This document shows positions 9,001-14,552 of a DNA stretch of 17,279 bases, piece after piece. The notes beneath the pieces were generated by a model, which was not told the DNA's origin, searched no databases, and saw nothing but the letters and a program-made list of their open reading frames with translations. The position numbers were made by a program, and so were the translations under genes. Location: the NCBI GenBank assembly GCA_937925895.1, contig CALANC010000425.1, positions 1 through 17,279 on the forward strand, read 5' to 3'. Source of the DNA: an uncultured Desulfobacterales bacterium. GTDB taxonomy: Bacteria > Desulfobacterota > Desulfobacteria > Desulfobacterales > UBA11574. Within the stretch, counting starts at the first letter, position 1. Each line of letters opens with the position of its first letter.

Positions 9001-9873
9001 GCTTTGTTCTATCGAAAATTCAGAAACAAAAAATCAGAAAACAGTTTTCCCTCTGCTATGGGACTTGTAGCGGCCGCCGATTTGACCCTTCTTCTCAAAT
9101 ATTTGACCGGAAGGCTTCCGGTATCCGACTTTGATATGGATTTTGGGAAAAAGGGTACGGCCTTAAATATGATAAATACGCTGTTTGAATGTCTGGGAGA
9201 CTCGATTAACTGCATGTCCCGCCCTGTAGATGCTATTAAACACCAGGCTAAAACAGTCACCGTGGGGACAAGTCGTATCAGTGAACAAGTGGAAGGGATA
9301 CTGTTCGATGCCTTGGCAGCTTACAACATCAACGTCTCACAACTGATTAACCGGAATATTCTTGTCCTAAAAAACTTGCAGGAAATCGTTAAAGAGATCA
9401 ATGGATCAATATTCTATAGAATCGGCAATTTAAACGTTCTTGGGGAGCCGACCGATGATACCACAATTCAGATAATCAAAAAAGAAGGGGTATTAGAACC
9501 AATTCCATCCCGGGTAGAGACAGACAATAGGTTAAAGGGGAGCAAGAAAATTATTGTAAGAGAAGGTAATGTCTATATCGGCAAGGGGCGAAAAGACGAT
9601 CGCAATATAATTGTTATTCCGATTATATCCACCTCCCATGCCGCATCAAACTTGATTGAATACATCCTTTTGTTGACCATTTCATTTAATGAGAATGTTC
9701 CTCTGGAGGTAAAGACAAAGGCACTGGGTGGAAAGCATGAACGTGTCAAAAACATCGTTCAGGAAAGCAGTGTCGCCTGGGATGACCACTACATTGAGCT
9801 AATAGAGATGCAGCAGCTTTTTGGCCTATCGGCGGAAAAGATAGGGGATCTGATCGTTTCCCGCATTTCATAA
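6079..9873 (+). CDS. Giant GlmS-like glutamine amidotransferase (glucosamine-6-phosphate synthase relative with extra modules)
   Basis: At 1264 residues this is about twice the roughly 610 of ordinary GlmS, which makes glucosamine-6-phosphate from fructose-6-phosphate and glutamine. Glutaminase signatures: nucleophile-type CGITG (C68-G72), RLEVRGRDSAG (242-252), HTRWAS (356-361), LNG (392-394), TDT (419-421) and the KEISESP/TL block (574-587). SIS domain 1 has ISQSGTTTDT (686-695) and VASTKAF (740-746). SIS domain 2 keeps counterparts of E. coli Glu488 and His504 (E831, H847) and the EHLSPIL motif (911-917). The catalytic tail AKTVTV aligns with the E. coli C-terminus, with K1058 matching Lys603. 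Extra parts: a 67-residue leader before C68, a helical insert at about 77-240, a longer loop at 258-345, an insert at about 950-1045 and a tail at 1064-1264. A good Shine-Dalgarno (6068-6074) supports the ATG at 6079. The family is certain; the exact product is inferred. Confidence 0.85.
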   Translation: MKYRLKNRSLIIRFNEWLEKPGDLINSKLSKWRFWLSSIPRLYFGRHLSCVPNRSIVFFPCHKNLLCCGITGIVSYKNKKKTLDTIDVESLRDMVETIEKNRFKDCKEGDLCLKDYYLGGNEMVEALFRSVRKLKCKDHFYKFFTGREGQDTLVSLSDRISALIQKEEKILASQIGHLESDNVDAVSRRIDDFKDITWCLSTEIVDNINKVKDLLGVTHKTPSPSTVAIFKKINAVLNSIDRLEVRGRDSAGISLLFTLDKSEFKRFEKTLEARGFSNQLKERSNQEVLVNRSINLKEKSDANGKTYISIAITYKIAAEIGSLGDNIQFLRKQIRKDEILKILTAFSHQYHTVSAHTRWASVGAISEPNCHPVDSQSLGSKVSKSGIIHACLNGDIDNFQKLKKEYETAGCHIHPDITTDTKIIPLQIQKYVSNGFEVEEAFRLAVNDFDGSHAISVHTDLAPGKIFLAQKGSGQALFIGIAEDHYIPTSEVYGLVEETPSYIKMNGEKEIEGKDGKVKGQIFILDQNSAGGIDGIQAMYYDRTPVDLDREAIQFTEITSRDIDRQEYSHYFFKEISESPLSIEKTLQNRWKIKGDDVQHYVINLDEKSFPETLQKAILEKKIKRIFFVGQGTAGVAALACANILHYYIGDPLFHINALKASELSGFQLSHDDDSKSMKDALVIAISQSGTTTDTNRTVDMVKERGAHTMAIVNRRDSDITFKVDGVLYTSSGRDIEMSVASTKAFYSQIVAGALLGLNIAKLVGCRNDAFVTAELKQLLDLPKHMKKILSTERIIERSAKRLAVTKTYWAAVGSGPNKASADEIRIKLSELCYKTISSDFVEDKKHIDLSSEPLIIICAAGTRSTVIGDIIKDTAIFQAHKATPVVIADEGENRFDPYAADVFHVPTVSEHLSPILNTLVGHIWGYHAALAINEGSRFLYRFREEMYKTIEENAEKGLDVYELVLDKSFREKIALFYRKFRNKKSENSFPSAMGLVAAADLTLLLKYLTGRLPVSDFDMDFGKKGTALNMINTLFECLGDSINCMSRPVDAIKHQAKTVTVGTSRISEQVEGILFDALAAYNINVSQLINRNILVLKNLQEIVKEINGSIFYRIGNLNVLGEPTDDTTIQIIKKEGVLEPIPSRVETDNRLKGSKKIIVREGNVYIGKGRKDDRNIIVIPIISTSHAASNLIEYILLLTISFNENVPLEVKTKALGGKHERVKNIVQESSVAWDDHYIELIEMQQLFGLSAEKIGDLIVSRIS

Positions 9874-10599
9874 TCTGCAGGGAATTTTCTTGTTTATCGT
9901 AATTGAGGCCAAATCGATCCTTACATCATAGGCGATTGTTTCCACTCCGTTTTCTACCGCACGTCTTAATTCCCTTCCGTATGCCGGATCTATATGGTCG
10001 GCAGGTTGAAACGTATGGGCATCCATTCTCTGTATCAGATAGAACATGACACAGCGGGTGTTTTCTGCAACAAGAGAACGCAGTTCAACAAGATGTTTGA
10101 GGCCTCTTGAGGTCACGGCATCCGGGAAAAAAGCGATTCCGTCTTTCACCAGGGTGCAGTTTTTTATTTCCACAAAGCAAGAATTTGTTTCCCCCCGACT
10201 CAACAAAATGTCGAGTCGAGAGTTGTTTGGGGTTTTGACTTCCCGGACCACCCCGTCGTAGCCGTCAAGTTCACCAATCAATCCGGTTTTTATTGCTTTG
10301 GTGACGAGTTTATTTGGGATTTGTGTGTTTACGCCAACCAGAGACGTAGGCATTTCTATCAGCTCCCAGGTATATTTGAGCTTTCTTTTCGGATTGTTAT
10401 GGAAGGACAAATAGACCGGCCTGCCCGGTTCACAGCATTCCTGCATGCTACCCGAATTGGGACAGTGTGCCGTAACCATTTTGCCGTTCTTCAACTCTAT
10501 ATCTGCCATGAATCGTTTGTACCTTTTGACAAGGGCCCCTCGTATGAGTTCCGGCCAGATCAGACCTTTGGATTTTTTTGAATCGTCTGTTTTGCTCAC
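9868..10599 (-). CDS. sfsA: SfsA family protein (sugar fermentation stimulation protein homologue)
   Basis: This 243-residue protein matches SfsA in length and motif order: GALVKRYKRFMADI (21-34), CPNSGSM (46-52), NNSRLDILL (125-133), VEIKNCTL (143-150), FPDAVTSRGLKHL (158-170) and a Gln/Asp pair in LIQRMDA (188-194). Family knowledge: SfsA has an OB-like N-terminal part and a nuclease-like fold with acidic residues. It was named for an effect on maltose use in E. coli, and its biochemical activity remains poorly defined. The start is GTG at 10597-10599 with an AAGGA Shine-Dalgarno 8 nt upstream (complement of 10608-10612). Its stop codon overlaps the stop region of the giant GlmS-like gene by 6 nt, tail to tail, with no terminator hairpin between them. 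It is the only gene on the minus strand here and looks functionally unrelated to its neighbours. Confidence 0.92.
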   Translation of the reverse strand: MSKTDDSKKSKGLIWPELIRGALVKRYKRFMADIELKNGKMVTAHCPNSGSMQECCEPGRPVYLSFHNNPKRKLKYTWELIEMPTSLVGVNTQIPNKLVTKAIKTGLIGELDGYDGVVREVKTPNNSRLDILLSRGETNSCFVEIKNCTLVKDGIAFFPDAVTSRGLKHLVELRSLVAENTRCVMFYLIQRMDAHTFQPADHIDPAYGRELRRAVENGVETIAYDVRIDLASITINKKIPCRL

Positions 10600-10772
10600 A
10601 GATTAATTCCTTGATCTTTCAATTCGCAATTCTTACAAAGAAGGTTAAGGCGGATTTCATGGCGTCTTGAAGAAAATGGCATGACTTGAAATTGTAATAC
10701 TTAATATGCTTGAAATGATCAAATATCTTTGTTAAATCTATCCGAATAATTGTATATTAAAAGGAGGTAGGA
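10600..10772. promoter_or_regulatory. Divergent intergenic control region between sfsA and the DUF1844 gene
   Basis: This A+T-rich 173-nt spacer must hold the promoters for sfsA (leftward) and the DUF1844-to-hppA unit (rightward). The octamer CTTGAAAT occurs twice as a direct repeat (10685-10692 and 10709-10716), 24 bp apart, with a related CTTGAAGA at 10666-10673. TTGAAA inside these repeats could serve as -35, but no good -10 follows at 16-18 nt. I therefore cannot place either promoter with confidence. Confidence 0.45.
10761..10768 (+). promoter_or_regulatory. Consensus ribosome binding site of the DUF1844 gene
   Basis: AAGGAGGT is a full-length match to the anti-Shine-Dalgarno and sits 4 nt before the ATG at 10773. 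It fixes the start and predicts efficient translation of this first gene of the unit. Confidence 0.85.
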
Positions 10773-11198
10773 ATGCCAGAGAAAAAAGATTTTATTATAA
10801 AAGATAAAAGAATCTTTGCCGAAAAAGATACCGAAAAAAAAGAAAAAGAGGAAAAGGCAGAGCCTTCCAAAGAGGAAGCTAAGAATCAGGTACCGGAAGA
10901 GGAGGCGGTAAGAGAGGAAGCAGAAAAAGAGGGGGATGAAAAAGACTATCCCCTACCGGAAATCAATTTTCCAACCTTTATATTTTCTATGAATTCTTCT
11001 GCACTTATGCAACTTGGCATAATAGAAGATCCGGCTTCCGGTAAAATGACAAAAAATTTACCCCTGGCAAAACAGACGATAGATATTTTAGGCATGATAG
11101 AGGAAAAAACTCGTGGGAACTTAACAGAGGATGAGAAAAACATGCTGAAGAATATCTTGTATGACTTGAGAATGATATATGTAAAGATGAAAGGATAA
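10773..11198 (+). CDS. DUF1844 family protein with highly charged N-terminus
   Basis: This 141-residue protein has two parts. Residues 1 to about 57 are low-complexity and extremely charged (runs of Glu and Lys, for example DTEKKEKEEKAEPSKEEAK), probably disordered. Residues from about 58 form the DUF1844 domain: INFPTFIFSMNSSALMQLG (64-82), LPLAKQTIDILGMIEEKT (95-112) and a final helix ILYDLRMIYVKMKG. DUF1844 is an uncharacterised family found in deltaproteobacteria and several other phyla; I do not know its function. No signal peptide or membrane segment is convincing. It is the first gene of the rightward unit, 41 nt before ispE, with an excellent Shine-Dalgarno. The family assignment rests on recognition of the FxxFIxSMxxxALxxLG pattern. 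Confidence 0.8.
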   Translation: MPEKKDFIIKDKRIFAEKDTEKKEKEEKAEPSKEEAKNQVPEEEAVREEAEKEGDEKDYPLPEINFPTFIFSMNSSALMQLGIIEDPASGKMTKNLPLAKQTIDILGMIEEKTRGNLTEDEKNMLKNILYDLRMIYVKMKG

Positions 11199-11239
11199 AC
11201 GGCTTTTCTCGAGTTCATCAACACTGCTTTCCCGAACAA

Positions 11240-12121
11240 ATGAAAATTCTTTCTCCTGCCAAAATAAACCTGTTTTTACACATTACAGGAAAAAGAAAAG
11301 ACGGATATCATAATTTGGTTTCACTGATATGCTGCATCGGGATTTATGATACTGTTTCGCTTGCATTAGACGTTAAAGAAACAACCGTTTCCTGTGATCA
11401 TCCAGACGTTCCGCAAGATGAAACCAATCTAGCTTATCGAGCTGCAATTCTTTTTTCCACCAAATTTAATCCACATGGAGGCGTGAGCATTACCATAAAA
11501 AAAAATATTCCGGTTGCTGCCGGTCTGGGTGGGGGTAGCAGCAATGCCGCCGCCGTCTTGCTTGGATTAAACCACCATTATGGTTATCCCTTTACCATGG
11601 AACAGTTGATGTCCATGGGACTTTCAATTGGAGCAGATATACCATTTTTTATTTTCCGAAAACCGGCAATAGCTTCAGGAATTGGTGGAAAACTAAAAGC
11701 TTACCATGGATTGGTAAATCATAAGATTTTAGTGGTTTTTCCTGGATTCAGAATCTCGACGGCCGATGTTTATAAAAGTTTGAATTTGGGATTGACAAAA
11801 TGTAAAAAAAAACTTAAACAAGTCCTTTTGGAAAAGGAAGATTTTGACCCGGGATACCACTTGTGCAATGATCTGGAAACCGTTGTTGAATCAAAGTATT
11901 CTGCCATTTCGGAAGTAAAGAAGACACTTTTAAATCAAGGTGCCATAGGTGCCTTAATGTCGGGCAGTGGACCGTCGGTTTTTGGACTTTTCTCTGATTC
12001 AGAAAAGGCCGAGAAGGCAAGCGAGACGCTTTCTCGAAACGACAAGTGGCATATTTATCTCGCTGATATGATGATGCAAGATCAAGGATTCATCCTTCAG
12101 GGAAGAGACCTCGAAAGTTGA
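11240..12121 (+). CDS. ispE: 4-diphosphocytidyl-2-C-methyl-D-erythritol kinase
   Basis: This 293-residue GHMP kinase catalyses ATP-dependent phosphorylation of CDP-methylerythritol in the MEP pathway to isopentenyl diphosphate. The N-terminus SPAKINLFLHITGKRKDGYH is diagnostic, with K8 the expected catalytic lysine. The glycine-rich ATP loop PVAAGLGGGSSNAAA is at 91-105, GADIPFF (131-137) carries the catalytic aspartate D133, and the third GHMP motif MSGSGPSVFG is near the C-terminus. The length is typical. Its presence indicates that the organism uses the non-mevalonate route. It starts 41 nt after the DUF1844 gene with a weak Shine-Dalgarno, and its stop is 16 nt before tRNA-Gln, so the tRNA is probably excised from the same transcript. 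Confidence 0.96.
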   Translation: MKILSPAKINLFLHITGKRKDGYHNLVSLICCIGIYDTVSLALDVKETTVSCDHPDVPQDETNLAYRAAILFSTKFNPHGGVSITIKKNIPVAAGLGGGSSNAAAVLLGLNHHYGYPFTMEQLMSMGLSIGADIPFFIFRKPAIASGIGGKLKAYHGLVNHKILVVFPGFRISTADVYKSLNLGLTKCKKKLKQVLLEKEDFDPGYHLCNDLETVVESKYSAISEVKKTLLNQGAIGALMSGSGPSVFGLFSDSEKAEKASETLSRNDKWHIYLADMMMQDQGFILQGRDLES

Positions 12122-12137
12122 CTTGCATCTTTCTTTA

Positions 12138-12212
12138 TGGGGCGTCGTCAAGCGGTAAGACACAGGATTTTGGTTCCTGCATTCGGAGGTTCGAATCCTC
12201 CCGCCCCAGCCA
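12138..12212 (+). tRNA. tRNA-Gln (anticodon UUG), CCA encoded
   Basis: The full cloverleaf can be drawn. The acceptor stem is TGGGGCG (12138-12144) with CGCCCCA (12202-12208). The anticodon stem CAGGA/TCCTG (12163-12167, 12175-12179) encloses loop TTTTGGT with anticodon TTG at 12170-12172, reading CAA and CAG. The T-arm is GGAGG/CCTCC around TTCGAAT. The discriminator base is G12209 and CCA is encoded at 12210-12212. It lies between ispE and prs on the same strand with no promoter or terminator of its own visible, so it is likely processed from the operon mRNA. Confidence 0.97.
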
Positions 12213-12284
12213 GATTCGGTTTGCTTAAGGTCAAAAACAAATCTTACCTTTCATTGGACTCTAAATGGATCAAACGGTGACTAC

Positions 12285-13223
12285 ATGTCCGGTTTTATAG
12301 TTTTTTCAGGGAATTCAAACCAACCCCTGACCAAAAAAATTTGTGACTATCTTAACATTCCTCTCGGCGGAGGAATGGTAAAACGATTCAGTGACGGTGA
12401 GATACAAATTGAAATCGTTGAAAATGTAAGGGCAAAAGACGTTTTCGTTGTCCAATCTACTTGTTCACCGGTAAATGACAACCTGGTAGAACTTCTCCTG
12501 TTGATCGATACCTTCAAGCGAGCCTCGGCGACAAGCATTACAGCGGTAATCCCTTATTACGGCTATTCACGTCAGGACAAAAAAGTTGCACCCCGTGTTC
12601 CCATAAGCGCGAAGCTGGTAGCGGATCTTTTAACGACCGCCGGCGCTACCAGGATCATTACAATGGATTTGCATGCCGGCCAAATACAGGGGTTTTTCAA
12701 CATTCCCGTGGACAATCTTTTTGCTGCTCCGGTGATTATCGACCATATTAAAACGCACTTTAATGATGATCTGGTAATTGTATCTCCAGATGCTGGAGGA
12801 GTCGAAAGGGCAAGAGCTTTTGCAAAACGCCTGAATGCCGGACTTGCCATTGTTGATAAGCGCAGGGAAGCGCCAAACAAAGCCAAGGCGATGGCAATTA
12901 TCGGTGATGTAACCGAAAAAGTTGTAGTTATACTCGACGATATGGTTGACACCGCCGGTACCCTGGTCGAGGCGGCAAGCGCTATTATGAAAAATGGTGC
13001 CAAAGAGGTTCATGCAAGCTGTGCCCATGCCGTACTGTCAGGCCCGGCAATAAAACGTATTGAAGATTCTCCGTTAAACACGGTGGTTGTGACAGATACG
13101 ATCCCCTTAAAGAATAATGCCCAAGAGAGTGGTAAGATAAAGGTGCTTTCTATTGCTTCACTGTTTGGCGAGGCAATTATACGCAGCTACAGGGGGGATT
13201 CGGTTGCATCTTTATTTGTATAA
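12285..13223 (+). CDS. prs: Ribose-phosphate pyrophosphokinase (PRPP synthase)
   Basis: This 312-residue class I PRPP synthase transfers pyrophosphate from ATP to ribose-5-phosphate, feeding nucleotide, His, Trp and NAD synthesis. Signatures: FSGNSNQPL at the N-terminus, RFSDGEIQIEI (34-44), YYGYSRQDKK (91-100) that lines the ATP site, DLHAGQIQGFF (128-138), VSPDAGGVERAR (166-177) and the PRPP loop DDMVDTAGT (218-226). Length and motifs are complete. The gene follows tRNA-Gln by 72 nt and precedes rplY by 25 nt. The Shine-Dalgarno is weak (GGTGA). The order ispE, tRNA-Gln, prs, rplY, pth is a recurrent arrangement in proteobacteria and supports all five assignments. Confidence 0.97.
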   Translation: MSGFIVFSGNSNQPLTKKICDYLNIPLGGGMVKRFSDGEIQIEIVENVRAKDVFVVQSTCSPVNDNLVELLLLIDTFKRASATSITAVIPYYGYSRQDKKVAPRVPISAKLVADLLTTAGATRIITMDLHAGQIQGFFNIPVDNLFAAPVIIDHIKTHFNDDLVIVSPDAGGVERARAFAKRLNAGLAIVDKRREAPNKAKAMAIIGDVTEKVVVILDDMVDTAGTLVEAASAIMKNGAKEVHASCAHAVLSGPAIKRIEDSPLNTVVVTDTIPLKNNAQESGKIKVLSIASLFGEAIIRSYRGDSVASLFV

Positions 13224-13236
13224 ATAAGTTTTTCAT

Positions 13237-13251
13237 GGAGGTTAAGCATTG
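13237..13251 (+). promoter_or_regulatory. Ribosome binding site and TTG start of rplY
   Basis: GGAGGT at 13237-13242 is 6 nt from TTG 13249-13251. No ATG or GTG exists in frame at the right place, and the protein family begins at this codon, so a TTG start is well supported. Confidence 0.8.
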
Positions 13252-13911
13252 GATTTTATTGAATTGAAAGCAATCCCAAGAACAGAAACAGGCAACGGGC
13301 CAGCACGAAGACTAAGAATGGCCGGGCAAATTCCAGCCGTACTCTATGGTCCCGGGACGGAACCTGTACGGCTTTCGGTGAATACAAACGATTTTGACCA
13401 GGCCCTTAAAAAAAGTGGGGCAGGGCAGTTATTTCTAAACCTTATCATTAAAAACAGTGAAACAGATACCAGATCCGCCATGGTAATGATAAAGGAATTG
13501 CAGACCCATCCGGTTTCACGTAATTTCCACCATGTAGATTTTTACGAAATTGCCATGGATCGAAAAGTAAAGGTTAAAGTTCCTGTTGTAACAACAGGTA
13601 AATCCAAAGGCGTGGAACTTGGCGGTATACTCCAGATAATAAGACGGGAACTCGAAATATTATGTTTGCCTTTAAAAGTTCCGGAGTCGATTGAGATCGA
13701 TATAACCGATCTTGATATGGGAGATGCGATCCATATCGAAGACATTTCTCTGGAAGGTGATATCGAGTTCTTGTATGAAGAGAATATTACGATAGTGACG
13801 ATTCTCAGCCCCAAAGTTGAAGAAGAGCCTGAAGAAGAAGAGGAAGAAGAGATCGAAGGCGAGGTTGCAGAGGGAGAAGAGGAAGCACCAGAAACCGGTG
13901 AAAAAGAATAA
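13249..13911 (+). CDS. rplY: 50S ribosomal protein L25, long Ctc-type form
   Basis: This 220-residue protein binds 5S rRNA in the large subunit. The N-terminal L25 domain is recognised by IELKAIPRTETGNGPARRLR (4-23) and PAVLYGPG (29-36). The C-terminal TL5/Ctc beta domain spans roughly 95-190 with VDFYEIAMDRKVKVKVPV. Residues from 190 onward form a tail made mostly of glutamate. The start is TTG at 13249, backed by a strong Shine-Dalgarno GGAGGT (13237-13242) 6 nt upstream; the nearby ATG at 13235 is in another frame. The tail probably extends from the ribosome surface as a flexible acidic segment. The next gene, pth, starts 15 nt downstream. Confidence 0.95.
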   Translation: MDFIELKAIPRTETGNGPARRLRMAGQIPAVLYGPGTEPVRLSVNTNDFDQALKKSGAGQLFLNLIIKNSETDTRSAMVMIKELQTHPVSRNFHHVDFYEIAMDRKVKVKVPVVTTGKSKGVELGGILQIIRRELEILCLPLKVPESIEIDITDLDMGDAIHIEDISLEGDIEFLYEENITIVTILSPKVEEEPEEEEEEEIEGEVAEGEEEAPETGEKE

Positions 13912-13926
13912 TTATGGATTTTACCT

Positions 13927-14529
13927 ATGCAGCAAAACCGCCTATGGATGGTTGTGGGGCTGGGAAATCCGGGTGATGCCTATGCAAAAACCCGTCACAA
14001 TGCCGGGTTCATGGTAGTGGACGAAGTTGCCGGTTCCTTTTCCACTTTTCTTAAAAAAAGAAAACCGTTTCCTAATTTACTACTTGGTCATGGATCCACA
14101 AGGGGAATCGACTTTATTCTTGTAAAACCCATGACTTTTATGAACAGAAGCGGGCCTTCTGTAAAAAAATATGCCGAAGCTTTAAGCATATCATTCAAGG
14201 ATATGTTGGTTGTTCATGATGACATAGATCTTGCTTTTGGAAGATTAAAAATAAAAGAGAAAGGAGGGGATGGGGGACATAAAGGAATTAGATCGTTAAT
14301 AGATGCCTTTGGCGGAGGTGATTTTGTGCGACTTCGTATTGGTGTCGGGCGACCTGAGGCTGAAATCAGTGTTACCGATCATGTTTTGAGTAGGTTTAAC
14401 ACAGACGAAAAAGGAGTTTTAAAGCAAGTCATCACCACGGCTCAGGATGCTGTCGTTACCATCCTTTGTAACGGTACAAAGGAAGGAATGAACAAGTTCA
14501 ACAGCAGAAGAATTGTAATTTCAAGCTAA
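13927..14529 (+). CDS. pth: Peptidyl-tRNA hydrolase
   Basis: This 200-residue monomeric esterase releases peptides from peptidyl-tRNAs that drop off ribosomes. Signatures are VVGLGNPG (9-16, with N14), TRHNAG (22-27, with catalytic H24), [10 protein letters not shown] (67-76, with N73) and VHDDIDL (96-102, with D98). These correspond to E. coli N10, H20, N68 and D93. The fifth conserved site, Asn in GGHNG (E. coli N114), reads Lys here: GGHKG with K119. No clear Shine-Dalgarno precedes ATG 13927; with only 15 nt after rplY, translational coupling is likely. The ATG at 13914 is out of frame. The length is typical of Pth. Confidence 0.95.
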   Translation: MQQNRLWMVVGLGNPGDAYAKTRHNAGFMVVDEVAGSFSTFLKKRKPFPNLLLGHGSTRGIDFILVKPMTFMNRSGPSVKKYAEALSISFKDMLVVHDDIDLAFGRLKIKEKGGDGGHKGIRSLIDAFGGGDFVRLRIGVGRPEAEISVTDHVLSRFNTDEKGVLKQVITTAQDAVVTILCNGTKEGMNKFNSRRIVISS

Positions 14530-14539
14530 TTATTCAGAT

Positions 14540-14552
14540 GGAGGAAAGAATG
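14540..14552 (+). promoter_or_regulatory. Ribosome binding site deciding the hppA start
   Basis: GGAGGAAAG (14540-14548) is directly followed by ATG 14550-14552, with core GGAGG 5 nt away. The alternative ATG at 14538 overlaps this Shine-Dalgarno and has none of its own. Confidence 0.7.

Noticed and set aside
10677..10692. Possible sigma-54 promoter (TGGCATG followed by TTG)
   Set aside because: The TTG falls two bases too close to the TGGC element and the GC of the -12 box is absent.
10729..10758. TTGTTA and TATATT with 18-nt spacing as a promoter for the DUF1844 gene
   Set aside because: The hexamers look acceptable, but transcription would start near 10765, inside the consensus Shine-Dalgarno at 10761-10768, removing the strongest ribosome binding site of the window.
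12138..12212. tRNA-Gln as an integration (att) site for a mobile element
   Set aside because: No integrase, no duplicated tRNA 3' end, and both flanks are conserved housekeeping genes.
12572..13028. Two overlapping minus-strand frames of about 130-140 codons inside prs
   Set aside because: They are antisense shadows of prs with no recognisable motifs, and they overlap each other in different frames.
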